Shown piece by piece: positions 25,791 to 35,708 of a stretch of DNA of 64,000 nt. How positions within the stretch are numbered: position 1 is the stretch's first letter; each line of letters starts with the position of its first letter. The stretch is from positions 1,886,001-1,950,000 of the forward strand of contig NZ_CP059576.1 in assembly GCF_014109825.1 (NCBI RefSeq), given 5' to 3'. Source of the stretch: Legionella sp. PC997 (lineage in GTDB: Bacteria; Pseudomonadota; Gammaproteobacteria; Legionellales; Legionellaceae). Below the pieces are notes generated by a model. It was not told the DNA's origin. It worked only from the letters and a program-made list of their open reading frames with translations, and did no database searches. The position numbers were made by a program, and so were the translations under genes.

Positions 25791-27179
25791 ATGAGTTACA
25801 TCGAAAATCAGGTCTTTGATGAGATAACAATTGGTAAATCAGCGAGTCTAATACGCACATTAACTCCAGAAGATATCCAGCTGTTTGCCATCATGTCTGG
25901 AGATATTAATCCAGCGCATGTAGATGCAGAGTACGCTAAAAATGATATGTTTCACAAAATTATTGCTCATGGTATGTGGAGCGCATCACTTTTATCTACT
26001 ATATTGGGGACAGAGTTGCCAGGCCCCGGCACCATTTATTTAGAACAAACTTTAAAATTCGAACATCCTGTGACTCTAGGAGACACCATCACCGTCACAC
26101 TTAAGGTAGTGAATAAAATACCGAAAAGACACATTGTGGAGTTTGATTGTAAAGGCGTTAACCAACTGGGAAAAACAGTTATTTGTGGTCGTGCAAAGGT
26201 AATAGCACCAACCACAAAAATTAAAAGAGTCTGTATTGAGTTGCCTAAAGTTGAGCTTAAACCAAAACAAGAACATTGGTATCACCATTTAATTATGGAA
26301 AAAAACGCTCTAGAACCACTTAAAACGGCTGTGGTTCACCCTGTGGATGTACTCTCGCTTAAAGGAGCAATTTCTTCGGCCGAAGAGGGATTAATTATAC
26401 CGGTTCTCGTGGGCCCGAAACAAAAAATTCTTGATGCCGCTAAAGAAGCTAATATTGATATTTCGGCTTACGAACTTATTCCTACTAGACATAGTAATGA
26501 AGCTGCTGAAACTGCGGTAAAATTAGCTGCAGCACAAAAAGTTGAAGCGATAATGAAAGGAAAACTTCATACAGAAGAATTGATGAAACCTATTGTTGCT
26601 AAAGAAAATGGATTACGTACAGGGCGCCGTATGAGCCATGTATTTTCTCTTGAGGTACCTAATTATCCTAAACCTATTTTTTTGACCGATGCCGCAATCA
26701 ATCTATTTCCAAATCTCAGTGAAAAACGTGACATCGTACAAAATGCGATTGATCTATTTCATGCACTTGAACTAGGTACCCCTAAAGTTGCAATTCTTTC
26801 TGCAGTTGAAACCGTAAATGAAAAAATTCCATCCACACTGGATGCCACAGCATTGTGTAAAATGGCGGAGCGCGGACAGATTACAGGGGGTATTTTAGAT
26901 GGTCCATTAGCTTTTGATAACGCTATTTCTATGGATTCAGCACGTGAAAAAGGTATTTTTTCTCCTGTTGCGGGTAATGCGGATATCTTAGTAGTTCCTG
27001 ACATTGAATCAGGTAATATGCTTTACAAACAAATGACTTATTTGTCAGGTATAGAAGCCGCTGGGATGGTATTGGGAGCTCATGTTCCCATTATTTTAAC
27101 CAGCCGAGGTAGCGATGAATTATCACGAAAAGCATCCTGTGTTATGGCTTTATTGTATGCACGTAGAAAAAAACAATGA
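25791..27179 (+). CDS. Bifunctional MaoC enoyl-CoA hydratase / phosphate acetyl(butyryl)transferase
   Basis: 462 residues. An N-terminal MaoC-type hot-dog domain (about 1-140) shows SGDINPAHVD and HKIIAHGMWSASLLS, the hydratase signature. The C-terminal PTA/PTB domain (about 155-460) shows PVLVGPKQKI, MKGKLHTEELM, GRRMSHVF and GITGGILDGPLAFDNAIS-like segments. It would turn acyl-CoA plus phosphate into acyl-phosphate. Its stop overlaps the ackA start by four bases (ATGA), so the two are coupled: acyl-phosphate goes straight to the kinase to give ATP and acetate or a longer acid. Confidence 0.9.
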   Translation: MSYIENQVFDEITIGKSASLIRTLTPEDIQLFAIMSGDINPAHVDAEYAKNDMFHKIIAHGMWSASLLSTILGTELPGPGTIYLEQTLKFEHPVTLGDTITVTLKVVNKIPKRHIVEFDCKGVNQLGKTVICGRAKVIAPTTKIKRVCIELPKVELKPKQEHWYHHLIMEKNALEPLKTAVVHPVDVLSLKGAISSAEEGLIIPVLVGPKQKILDAAKEANIDISAYELIPTRHSNEAAETAVKLAAAQKVEAIMKGKLHTEELMKPIVAKENGLRTGRRMSHVFSLEVPNYPKPIFLTDAAINLFPNLSEKRDIVQNAIDLFHALELGTPKVAILSAVETVNEKIPSTLDATALCKMAERGQITGGILDGPLAFDNAISMDSAREKGIFSPVAGNADILVVPDIESGNMLYKQMTYLSGIEAAGMVLGAHVPIILTSRGSDELSRKASCVMALLYARRKKQ

Positions 27180-28339
27180 AATCAGAACAATTTGATGAAG
27201 CAGTATTAGTAATTAATGCAGGTTCTTCCAGCATTAAATTTAGTCTCTTTATTTCTTCTTTAACTATAATTTATCATGGTGAAATAGAAAGTATTTTTAA
27301 ACATCCTCAAATAACCATTTCCAATGCACAACAGGAACAGATTGCTAATACATCCATTTCATCACCGGGGTATGAATCTGCATTGAGTTTTTTATTTGAA
27401 TGGATAAAGCATTTACCTACACGGTATATTTTAAAGGCGGTTGGGCATCGCGTAGTTCACGGGGGACGTTTTTTTCATGGTCCCATATTAATTAATAAAG
27501 ATTCTATTGAAAAATTAACCTCTTTAAATCCTTTGGCACCACTTCACCAACCCCATAATGTAGCCATTATTGAGAGTATCTTAAAGCTTTACCCTGAACT
27601 TCCACAAGTCGCATGTTTTGATACATCATTTCATCAAACCCAAGACAAATTAGCTACTCTTTTTGCTATACCCAGGAAATTAAGTGAGGAGGGAATAATT
27701 CGCTATGGATTTCATGGTATTTCTTATGAGTACATTGCTTCCGTTTTACCTTCAGAAATCAAAGATAAAAAAGTAATTGTTGCTCATCTGGGTAATGGTG
27801 CGAGCATGTGTGCGATGGAACATTGTAAAAGTGTTGCTACCTCTATGGGATTTACTGCCTTAGAAGGTTTAATGATGGGAACTCGCTGTGGTGAAATTGA
27901 TCCCGGGGTAATTTTATATTTACTCCAGGAAAAAAAATTATCTGTAGAAGAAGTGAATACCCTTTTGTATAAGAAATCAGGACTATTGGGAGTATCTGAA
28001 ATCAGCAGTGATATGCGCGAACTTCAAGCCAGTAAGGATGAAAGGGCAGTTGAGGCAGTTGATTTATTTTGTTATCGGGCTGCCCGAGAATTATGTGCTC
28101 TAGCCAGTAGCTTGCAAGGATGCGAGGCAATCATTTTTACTGCCGGCATTGGTGAACGCTCAGCGCCAGTAAGAAAAAAAATATGTGAACGTCTGACTTG
28201 GCTGGGAGTAATATTGGATGATCAGGCAAATTGCACTCATACTGCAGTAATTAGCCATCCTCATAGTAGAGTATTCGTAGGTGTTATTCCTACTAATGAA
28301 GAATATATTATTGCAAAACATACATTGAATCTGATTTAG
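27176..28339 (+). CDS. ackA: Acetate kinase
   Basis: 387 residues. ASKHA-fold signatures are present: VINAGSSSIKFSLF at about 12-25, VGHRVVHGG near 89-97, FDTSFHQT, AHLGNGASM, GTRCGEIDPG and FTAGIGERS. It makes ATP and acetate from acetyl phosphate. Coupled to the upstream MaoC-Pta gene by ATGA overlap. Length is normal. Confidence 0.95.
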   Translation: MKSEQFDEAVLVINAGSSSIKFSLFISSLTIIYHGEIESIFKHPQITISNAQQEQIANTSISSPGYESALSFLFEWIKHLPTRYILKAVGHRVVHGGRFFHGPILINKDSIEKLTSLNPLAPLHQPHNVAIIESILKLYPELPQVACFDTSFHQTQDKLATLFAIPRKLSEEGIIRYGFHGISYEYIASVLPSEIKDKKVIVAHLGNGASMCAMEHCKSVATSMGFTALEGLMMGTRCGEIDPGVILYLLQEKKLSVEEVNTLLYKKSGLLGVSEISSDMRELQASKDERAVEAVDLFCYRAARELCALASSLQGCEAIIFTAGIGERSAPVRKKICERLTWLGVILDDQANCTHTAVISHPHSRVFVGVIPTNEEYIIAKHTLNLI

Positions 28340-28362
28340 ATCCATAACTATCTGGAGTTCTT

Positions 28363-28557
28363 ATGTTTCAGTTTTTTATAAGGTTACTTTTAGTGATTTC
28401 CGGATCAATCGCGAGCTGGTTTGTTGCGCATGATGAACTCCGATTTCCTATCGTTCAAATGGTAATTTCAGTTATTTTATTTACTCTCATTATCGCTATC
28501 ATTGCTTTTTGGCCGGAATTAAAAAATTGGTTTAAAGGAATTGGCAAAAAGCATTAA
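28363..28557 (+). CDS. Small two-helix membrane protein
   Basis: 64 residues with two hydrophobic segments (about 4-22 and 30-52) and a basic C-terminus (KNWFKGIGKKH). GGAG 6 nt before the ATG. It lies 23 nt after ackA and is probably cotranscribed. No family recognised. Confidence 0.65.
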   Translation: MFQFFIRLLLVISGSIASWFVAHDELRFPIVQMVISVILFTLIIAIIAFWPELKNWFKGIGKKH

Positions 28558-28573
28558 AGGTCGCACGTCTCTA

Positions 28574-29683
28574 TTATATTACATCAGGCTTTTCTCTTTG
28601 TTCCTCATCGGTAAGTTCTTCTATTCTGGACTCCATTTTTCTCATGTGTGGTAAAGATTCGATGGTTTTAAGCATATACTCACGAATAGCATCGATATCA
28701 TTAACTGCAATATCGCTTGGCACATAGGAAAAAATATATGTTTCATCATCATTTTCATACATATTATTAAGCAGTTCCAATAAACCTGATTTCGCTAAAT
28801 ATTTTGCTTCATGCATCGTAATTACTCTACCCTCAGGAGGAATCAATCCTATATCTCGATTTCTTTGATTAACTAAATCATACTCGTCAGCAAGATAGGC
28901 ATCATGCTCAGCAAACCCAACCTTTACAGAACACACCCTGAGTTTGTATTCTGGATTTTCAAAACTTACTTCATGCAAAGGGGTATTGATACTGGTCCAA
29001 CTACATAATATTTGACCGGGGACTGTCAAAAGATGAATATCTTTTACATCATGTAGTTCTAATCCAACATATTTTTTTCCAAAATTTCGAATCATGGTAA
29101 TTTCTATGTTTTTCCCTGCTGTTTCTAGGACATCCGTAAGCCCCTGAAATTCTGTATTCATTTCTGTTTCTAAGTCATAACGCTTTTTAAAACGTTTATA
29201 TAGTTCTTCATGAGTGCCCAGGATTTCTTTAGGGTTAACGAAAAAAGGAGGGAAATTGGTTGTGACAATTGCTCCGGAGCTAGGAACTATGGTACTCATG
29301 CTTGCATAAGTACCGCCAACTTGTAATGATGGAGTAAATGAACCAAACTTGGTTGTATTATTTAGAATGACATGCTCAGGAATGTTATAATGATCCTGTT
29401 TCTTTTTGCTGGGCCCACAGAGAAATCTTTTTCTTTTTAAAAAATCAGCAACTTCATGATTGCTCATACCTCTAAATATGAAGTTTTTTTTATGATCGCT
29501 TTCTAGACGCGTAACAAATTTGGGAAATGGTTCATGACTTGAATGCCAATTTGTTTTATATACCCTTTTAAAATCTTTTAAAATGGAACTATTGCGTGTA
29601 TTTAGGTAATCTAGTACAACATTGGAGTATGAAGACCCACTTTGGTGTGGCTTTACGCGACCGAAAAATTCTCTTGCTTTCAT
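28574..29683 (-). CDS. Effector candidate with ADP-ribosyltransferase-like features
   Basis: 369 residues from the ATG at 29683, which has GGAG (29695-29692) 8 nt upstream; a GTG at 29692 overlaps that site. No signal peptide or membrane helix. The segment NFIFRGMSNHEVADFLKRK resembles the first (Arg) motif of R-S-E ADP-ribosyltransferases, and GGTYASMSTIVPSSGAI could be the Ser motif. The Glu motif is unclear (ADEYDLV is one option). The C-terminus is acidic, EELTDEEQREKPDVI, like the E-block of Dot/Icm translocation signals. A TATAAT -10 lies upstream. Function is unproven; the effector call rests mainly on the tail and on its orphan setting. Confidence 0.55.
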   Translation of the reverse strand: MKAREFFGRVKPHQSGSSYSNVVLDYLNTRNSSILKDFKRVYKTNWHSSHEPFPKFVTRLESDHKKNFIFRGMSNHEVADFLKRKRFLCGPSKKKQDHYNIPEHVILNNTTKFGSFTPSLQVGGTYASMSTIVPSSGAIVTTNFPPFFVNPKEILGTHEELYKRFKKRYDLETEMNTEFQGLTDVLETAGKNIEITMIRNFGKKYVGLELHDVKDIHLLTVPGQILCSWTSINTPLHEVSFENPEYKLRVCSVKVGFAEHDAYLADEYDLVNQRNRDIGLIPPEGRVITMHEAKYLAKSGLLELLNNMYENDDETYIFSYVPSDIAVNDIDAIREYMLKTIESLPHMRKMESRIEELTDEEQREKPDVI

Positions 29684-29840
29684 CAAAAACACTCCAACGA
29701 TTTTTTCAATGATCGATTTTATTATCTTTGATTATAATTATAGCACTACGGTTGATTTATGCCCTTAATGTGGTTTGGGCAAGCAAAGATGTCAAGATTA
29801 AGAAGTAAAATACAATAAAACAAAATGTTAGGAGAAGGTA

Positions 29841-30212
29841 ATGAAACAACATGCGCAAGGATTTTTGAAACTAGTAGCTGAGTCTAAAAAACGTATTACC
29901 GAAATAACACCTAAAACACTAAAAGAAAAAATTGAGCGGCAAGAACCGCTGCATCTTATAGATGTGCGTGAGTCTAATGAATGGGATACTGGACATATTC
30001 CTACAGCAATTCACTTAAGTAAGGGCATTATCGAACGAGATATTGAAAAGAAAATTCCAGATTTGAACGCTCCAGTCCTTGTTTATTGTAGTGGGGGATT
30101 TCGAAGTGCCTTAGTAGCAGACAACTTACAAAAAATGGGTTATTCCAATATCTTATCGTTAGAAACCGGACTACAAGGCTGGCTTGATGATGGATATTCG
30201 TTACAAAAATAG
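29841..30212 (+). CDS. Single-domain rhodanese-like sulfurtransferase
   Basis: 123 residues. LIDVRESNEWDTGHIPTAIHL gives the start of the rhodanese fold, and the active-site loop is VYCSGGFRS, with its catalytic Cys at about residue 87. An AGGAGAAGG site precedes the ATG. It transfers sulfane sulfur or handles persulfides in the cytoplasm. Stands alone between minus-strand genes. Confidence 0.9.
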   Translation: MKQHAQGFLKLVAESKKRITEITPKTLKEKIERQEPLHLIDVRESNEWDTGHIPTAIHLSKGIIERDIEKKIPDLNAPVLVYCSGGFRSALVADNLQKMGYSNILSLETGLQGWLDDGYSLQK

Positions 30213-30296
30213 ACGGCGTGGAGCTATCAAATAGGAAATACCAAAAATCCATCGCTTAACCGAGTAATAAGAGGTTAAGCGTTTCAAAGATAAATT

Positions 30297-32183
30297 CTAC
30301 TGAGTCAATCGCTTAAAATTGATAATATATTCGTTGTTCCAATGCCAATTTCTTTCCTGATTTGTGGTAATGACCAAGGACTGAACTTTCTTAGCATCTA
30401 ATTCGTTATTTCTTTTATAAAGCATCGAGAATTCGGCAGTATTTTCAATAAGAGGCGAAATAAGGAACATTGATTTCGCCATATTAGCCACAAGACGATA
30501 TTGTTTGGTGCGACCATTGTTAAGATTCATAGTAATGTGCAATTGTTGCGGTTTAAAGATAATGGTCGCTAATGTTCCCCAAAGAGTAGGAGTTAGCTTA
30601 ATTTCAGCAAATAATAAATCGCTTTCTGGTAGTTGGACTTTTTCACCAAGCAAATGAGATTCTTTTTTTAACACAATAACTTCTTTTGAATATTCATATT
30701 TCTTTTTTCTAAGAAATAGAAAATTATTATTGTAATGAATAGGTTGATAATTCAACAGCAATAAAGGCCAACTTGCACCATCTTCCAAAGAGGGAACTCG
30801 TTGATCTATAGGTTCAATTTTAAAAATAATATTATCAGGCTTATACTTCCCCTGAAGATGTTTTTTATTATTACTTGCCAAACTTGCATTAAAAACAGAA
30901 TAGCTCTGAAAAGTTGGCCGAGGTGCCCATGTATTCTGTGAGGATAATAGATAAGCTTGATCGTATGAGTAAATATCCGTAGTGCCTTGTAAAATGGGGA
31001 AAGCCGCTTGCTCACGTATGAAATTCATACTAAATGAAAAATTTTTTTCGAGCCAGGAGAAATCCTGAATTCTGTTCTGTAACCCATGCCAGGCAGAGGA
31101 AGAAGTAGAGATAAAGTTATTCCGGATGGATATGTGAGTATACTGGCTATTGATGTAATACCAAGTGTTCAATGAAAAAATGATGAGCAGATAACTGATC
31201 CAGGTATTTAAAATCAGAGTTAAAAGTAACGCTGCAAGCAAAATGGAGGTTCCCGGGATAAATGCATGACCAAGATGACGAGTAAAACCGGTTTTAAAAG
31301 AAACAAACAAAAAAATAAAATACATGCTTAACAAAAATATTTTTGTAGAAAAGGGTATCTGTTTGTTCCACGAAATGGTTAACAATATTAATAGGCAAGT
31401 AAGCACATATAGAATGACTTCATTCATATTACCATTAGATGACATGGCCTCAGTAAATCCGGATGCTATGAAAAGTGAACTGGTGAGGTAATCAGGTAAT
31501 GTAAGTAGAGATTGTCCCGCGACCAACCAAAATAAAATAATTGATATTGAAGGAGAAATAAGACAAATTAGTGCAATTTTTTTTTCTTTATAAGCAAGAA
31601 AAAAAATGAAATAAAGAAAAAGTATAAGTAAGCAAATAATTAACATGGACCCTTTTACTAAGGCCAGTAGCCCAAATGGAGCGAAGAGAAGAAAAGCAAG
31701 TAATAGACGATGCTTATGTTCCAAATAGATGATTTTGAAACTGCATAATCCTGCAAGTAGTGGATAAGAAAAAAACAAAGAATCCCGCGAATAAATCATC
31801 CCTAGAAATGGTACGCAATAAATTAAAGTCCAATACCATCTCTTTTTTTGCATTAAAAAAAATAAACAAACCCAGTACATGAGTGCGAGGTAAAAACATC
31901 CTAAAATCATCATGAGATCAGTTGCTGGATGATAGGCTTTTGTATACAGAGACGAATAGGGGCCTAGGGTAAATATTATTTCCTTACCAAAAGCCAACCC
32001 CTGAGCGACTGCTTGGTTTAGTCCCAGTGCCCATGAAGTATCGATCCCCGAAGCAGGCATTTTGGGAGAAAAGGGCACAAAAGCAATTATTAGAATAAGT
32101 AACAATAAGAACTGACTTAAAAAATCAAAGGGCTTATGCGCTTGTGTAAGCAGTCTCCTTGATATATTCCTCACTATAGGCAT
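30297..32183 (-). CDS. Large polytopic membrane protein, GT-C-like
   Basis: 628 residues. About ten to twelve hydrophobic helices in residues 20-350, then a soluble domain of some 270 residues, probably periplasmic. The segment GLAFGKEIIFTLGPYSSLYT after the first helix matches a widespread, uncharacterised membrane family that resembles GT-C glycosyltransferases. No acidic catalytic motif can be assigned with certainty. The ribosome site is weak. It probably acts on an envelope glycan or lipid, which is inference. Confidence 0.6.
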   Translation of the reverse strand: MPIVRNISRRLLTQAHKPFDFLSQFLLLLILIIAFVPFSPKMPASGIDTSWALGLNQAVAQGLAFGKEIIFTLGPYSSLYTKAYHPATDLMMILGCFYLALMYWVCLFFLMQKKRWYWTLIYCVPFLGMIYSRDSLFFSYPLLAGLCSFKIIYLEHKHRLLLAFLLFAPFGLLALVKGSMLIICLLILFLYFIFFLAYKEKKIALICLISPSISIILFWLVAGQSLLTLPDYLTSSLFIASGFTEAMSSNGNMNEVILYVLTCLLILLTISWNKQIPFSTKIFLLSMYFIFLFVSFKTGFTRHLGHAFIPGTSILLAALLLTLILNTWISYLLIIFSLNTWYYINSQYTHISIRNNFISTSSSAWHGLQNRIQDFSWLEKNFSFSMNFIREQAAFPILQGTTDIYSYDQAYLLSSQNTWAPRPTFQSYSVFNASLASNNKKHLQGKYKPDNIIFKIEPIDQRVPSLEDGASWPLLLLNYQPIHYNNNFLFLRKKKYEYSKEVIVLKKESHLLGEKVQLPESDLLFAEIKLTPTLWGTLATIIFKPQQLHITMNLNNGRTKQYRLVANMAKSMFLISPLIENTAEFSMLYKRNNELDAKKVQSLVITTNQERNWHWNNEYIINFKRLTQ

Positions 32184-32400
32184 CCATAATCTTATTTTTT
32201 GGTAGTTTAGCTTGGGTGGTATAAGGGAACAATACTTTTCAAATTTGTAGCTTTCTTTGTGGCAGTTTTCATGCGAATTATAGAATCAGGAGATCCTTTG
32301 TTGAAAACTCGTATGGATGACCTAAGTGTGCACTATAGATACTTCATACAACAAATGACTCAATTGCGTTGAAGGAATAAGGTTAGTTTGAGTTCTTGCT

Positions 32401-33336
32401 TCATGACATTTTTGGTTTTGCAGCTGAATGTTCTTCCTCAAGCCGAGTAGGAGTCAGCGATTCTTCTAATTTGTAGGTTCTTTTTATTGCCGTAGCCTCA
32501 ACAATTGCTGCACTTGTAGCCACTTCTAGGTCTAAAGGGGATAGTGTCAGAAATCTTTGCAACCTGTTTAAGGCTTGCGAAAAACTAGTTATTTGTCCAT
32601 TACTTGCTTCTTCTAATGTTTTTCCTTGATACGCATTATTGAGCATGGGGGTAGAGTATTGCTCTAGTCTTTTTGCAACACTCATTGCTTGAAATGCTAG
32701 AAGCGATAAATTCCATCCAACTAAGTTCGTTTCGTTTTGATATTGAAGTAATTCTTGATAAACATTTGCTAAAAGTAAGTACCCTGCAGATAAATAATAT
32801 TTTGCAGCAAGTTGGGCATAAAAAATTATCTTTTCTGCAATCTTTTCATCAAATTTATAGTGTAATAGCTCTAGCCCTCCCTTGCATAACGCATTTAAGG
32901 CAAAAAAACATCCATAAAGACCAGAGGCCGCCAAAAACTCCTCCGCATTGTCATATAATTCTTGTGTGTGCTCCATCTCTTTAAAAATTTTTTTAAAATT
33001 TTCATAAAGATAAAGACCTTTTAGTAGATCAAAACATGAAGAAATCGTAGGCATGGGTTGATATTCGTGCACAGCCTCATAGTTTATAGAAGCATTTTCT
33101 TTTGGATTAACACCACAAAGACGCCACATGTCCTCCCAGTGAGATTTTAATTCAGGGGCTTTACATATTGCATCAATTTCAGGATTATTCATCGCAAGTT
33201 TGAATAACAATTCATGATCTGCTTCTGCGATTATTTGATAAAAAAAATCGGGATCCAATCGTTTTTTTAGGCTTAATAACTTGGTCTGCTGGTAATTTTC
33301 TTGATCATTTAACTCAAGAAATTTAGCTAATAGCAT
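32401..33336 (-). CDS. Legionella-type helical protein (DUF5630-like), effector candidate
   Basis: 311 residues, nearly all alpha-helical, no signal peptide. The N-terminal pattern DPDFFYQIIAEADHELLFKL then NNPEIDAICK and HWEDMWRLCGVNP resembles a Legionella-restricted family that I recall as DUF5630. The C-terminus RLEEEHSAAKPKMS is acidic then basic, compatible with a Dot/Icm signal. It lies 78 nt downstream of the next effector-like gene on the same strand and may be cotranscribed. No enzymatic motif is visible. Confidence 0.6.
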   Translation of the reverse strand: MLLAKFLELNDQENYQQTKLLSLKKRLDPDFFYQIIAEADHELLFKLAMNNPEIDAICKAPELKSHWEDMWRLCGVNPKENASINYEAVHEYQPMPTISSCFDLLKGLYLYENFKKIFKEMEHTQELYDNAEEFLAASGLYGCFFALNALCKGGLELLHYKFDEKIAEKIIFYAQLAAKYYLSAGYLLLANVYQELLQYQNETNLVGWNLSLLAFQAMSVAKRLEQYSTPMLNNAYQGKTLEEASNGQITSFSQALNRLQRFLTLSPLDLEVATSAAIVEATAIKRTYKLEESLTPTRLEEEHSAAKPKMS

Positions 33337-33414
33337 GTTGATTCCAATTGAGTTGTTAAAAGAGCATACAAAATATTTACTATTTTTTACCGCATAAGAA
33401 AGAACATAAGACTC

Positions 33415-35505
33415 TTAGGTTCTTATCTCTGCAATTAATTGTACACCCTGTTCCTCTTTTTCTATAGTGTCCTTAGATGTTTTCTTTGCATGAACAGAGG
33501 ATACGAGAACATCTGCATCTTTTGATGTTCTTTGTGGGCCAAGCCAGGATAAAAGTTTTTGTTTCGATTGGGTTGGAACAGGTTTACTGTCTGTTTTTAA
33601 TGCTAGATGTCCATGTCCTTTTATTTCAATGATTTCATCTAACTGATGTTTCTTTAAAAGTGCTAAAATCATTGAGTGGGAAGCCCCACACGTACTTGTT
33701 TTTCTTGCTTCTAACAAATCCTCTACAAAACAGGCAGCCACTTTTGGTTCAACACCGGATTTTTCTAAGTATTTAATAACTAAATATTGACTGTCCATGT
33801 TGGCATTAATACTATTTGGATGGAGACCACACCAAAAATTATAACTCTTGATTTGCGCTCGGGAAGGGGGCATTGATCCTGGACCTACATCACCACCAAT
33901 GTTTTCGGATTTAAGCCATTTCCAGGTTGCATCCATATATTCCTTTTCTCGTACTGCCATAGCTGCTGCGCCAAAGAAAAATACTTTTTTATCCGCTGAG
34001 CATACATGAAGAACCATATTATTTTTATCATAAACAAGTGATACATCGGCCTCGATTTCCTTGCAAATATTTCTCATACGATTATCATCTTGACCAACAG
34101 AGTAAATAAGTTGATCACATTCAATAGTGAATGCTTTTGTTTTTTTCTGAGCAGCGGAGCTTTCAGTTGTAAAGGTTAATAATAAGCTTCCATTAATTTG
34201 CTGTTCAATTTTGATTAATTCGGCTTGTATTAAATCTCCACGGGATTTTGCTGTGCCTAATGCAGTCGTAGCTAGTTTTCCTGTTCCCGCTTTATCAAAT
34301 TGCTTTGCAATCCAGATAACAGAGTTTTGTTGATTTGTTTTATTAAACTCCATATTTTCAGTGCGTTTATCATGACCAAAAAAACCCTTCCTGTAGCAGG
34401 CAGCGGCGGTTCCCCCACCTCCGTAGATCACTAATTTTCTTGGTGCTTTAACTCGTTCCTCTGTATCCGTTAAAATAAATTGATTACCATCGACAATCGG
34501 TGTGAATCCTTTCTTAGAATCAAATTTGTTTAAATGATTGAACTCATCCGATGAGAGTAATGAGCCAGAAATGATATTTCGTGCAGGACCCAGGCCTGTG
34601 CATATGTTGAGTTCATTTGCATAGATCTTCTTAGTTCCATTAGGCGTCTCTACTATCACACGATATTCATGATCTGAGGATTGCCAATCATTTAAATGAT
34701 TACTTCTTTTTTCAATTTTTGATACAAATGCACGTAACAGAGGAGCTTCAGTAAAACCAAGATTCACTTGATTTGCTTGATAGACATGTCGACCATTTGC
34801 ATGAGGATTTTTTCGATAATACTCTGTAGATAAATAGATGGAGGGATTTTCTTTACATGTTGTTCGCTCAAGGATGCTATAAGGTTGGGCAAGCGTATAA
34901 TTATGTCTCCAACTACCAGAATCTTCACCTATCATTAAAACTGGCGGAAGATCACCCTTAGCTAAGAGTGTTTGGCTGGTCCCATGATGTGCTTTATATT
35001 GTTCAAGCCAAAGGGTAGTTCCCGTATCACCCGAACCGATTATTATCTGTGGAACTACAGCAAACTCCTTATTAGTTAACACACTTAAAATCTCGTTAGA
35101 AATTTGCTGGACATTTTCCTGAGCCATTTCTAGACGATCATAACCTTTTGTTACTTTAGTTAAATCATCTTCAACTAGCGTCTCAACAGAGGATTTTTTT
35201 GTTGTTCCAACTGATATTCTTGTTTTTTCCGCGCCAATAAACTGATCTATGAGTTCTTCTTTTAGTGTAATGTTATATGCATAGATATTATTGTAAGTTT
35301 TAATTGCTTTTTTGAGTATTTGAATGCATTGTTCCGGGGTGTAGGTTTCTTTGAAAATTTGTGGATTTTTGCGAATTTGTTCAATAAGTTGAGCAAAATG
35401 GGTAATTAAATCTTGAGTAGTACGAATTAAATTATGATTTAACAAAACACAAATAGAGTTTATTTCACTTTGTCTAATGTCTTTAGGAAGGGAGCTTTTA
35501 CCCAT
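33415..35505 (-). CDS. FAD/NAD(P)-binding oxidoreductase-like protein, effector candidate
   Basis: 696 residues. A helical N-terminal region (1-150) precedes two dinucleotide-binding motifs: VVPQIIIGSGDTGTTLW near 155-171 and RKLVIYGGGGTAAA near 361-374, the arrangement of a two-Rossmann flavoprotein. A C-terminal extension (600-696) ends in KEEQGVQLIAEIRT. Ribosome site AGAGG with 6-nt spacing. A PmrA-like box and -10 lie upstream. The fusion of a monooxygenase-like core to unrelated ends and the regulatory box suggest a translocated enzyme, but activity is unknown. Confidence 0.62.
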   Translation of the reverse strand: MGKSSLPKDIRQSEINSICVLLNHNLIRTTQDLITHFAQLIEQIRKNPQIFKETYTPEQCIQILKKAIKTYNNIYAYNITLKEELIDQFIGAEKTRISVGTTKKSSVETLVEDDLTKVTKGYDRLEMAQENVQQISNEILSVLTNKEFAVVPQIIIGSGDTGTTLWLEQYKAHHGTSQTLLAKGDLPPVLMIGEDSGSWRHNYTLAQPYSILERTTCKENPSIYLSTEYYRKNPHANGRHVYQANQVNLGFTEAPLLRAFVSKIEKRSNHLNDWQSSDHEYRVIVETPNGTKKIYANELNICTGLGPARNIISGSLLSSDEFNHLNKFDSKKGFTPIVDGNQFILTDTEERVKAPRKLVIYGGGGTAAACYRKGFFGHDKRTENMEFNKTNQQNSVIWIAKQFDKAGTGKLATTALGTAKSRGDLIQAELIKIEQQINGSLLLTFTTESSAAQKKTKAFTIECDQLIYSVGQDDNRMRNICKEIEADVSLVYDKNNMVLHVCSADKKVFFFGAAAMAVREKEYMDATWKWLKSENIGGDVGPGSMPPSRAQIKSYNFWCGLHPNSINANMDSQYLVIKYLEKSGVEPKVAACFVEDLLEARKTSTCGASHSMILALLKKHQLDEIIEIKGHGHLALKTDSKPVPTQSKQKLLSWLGPQRTSKDADVLVSSVHAKKTSKDTIEKEEQGVQLIAEIRT

Positions 35506-35550
35506 ATATTACCTCTTGGATCTGCCCATTACACGAACACATGGTCTGTA

Positions 35551-35583
35551 ATTTTACCAATTAAATCTTAAGAGAATATTAAT
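35551..35583 (-). promoter_or_regulatory. PmrA-like box plus -10 for the flavoprotein-like gene
   Basis: Minus strand ATTAATATT-CT-CTTAAGATT (35583-35564), tandem nonamers separated by two bases as in the Legionella PmrA consensus cTTAATatT-N2-cTTAATatT (from memory). Seven nt further on is the -10 TAAAAT (35556-35551). Confidence 0.6.
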
Positions 35584-35708
35584 CAAACAGAATGGTTATT
35601 CATTTTTCTTTGGAAAAAGGGGATTTTTGAGAAGAGATTTGAAAAATATTGGCATTTAAAACTTAACTTAAATAAGATAACACTAAATTCCGAGGGTGGT
35701 TTTTGTAA

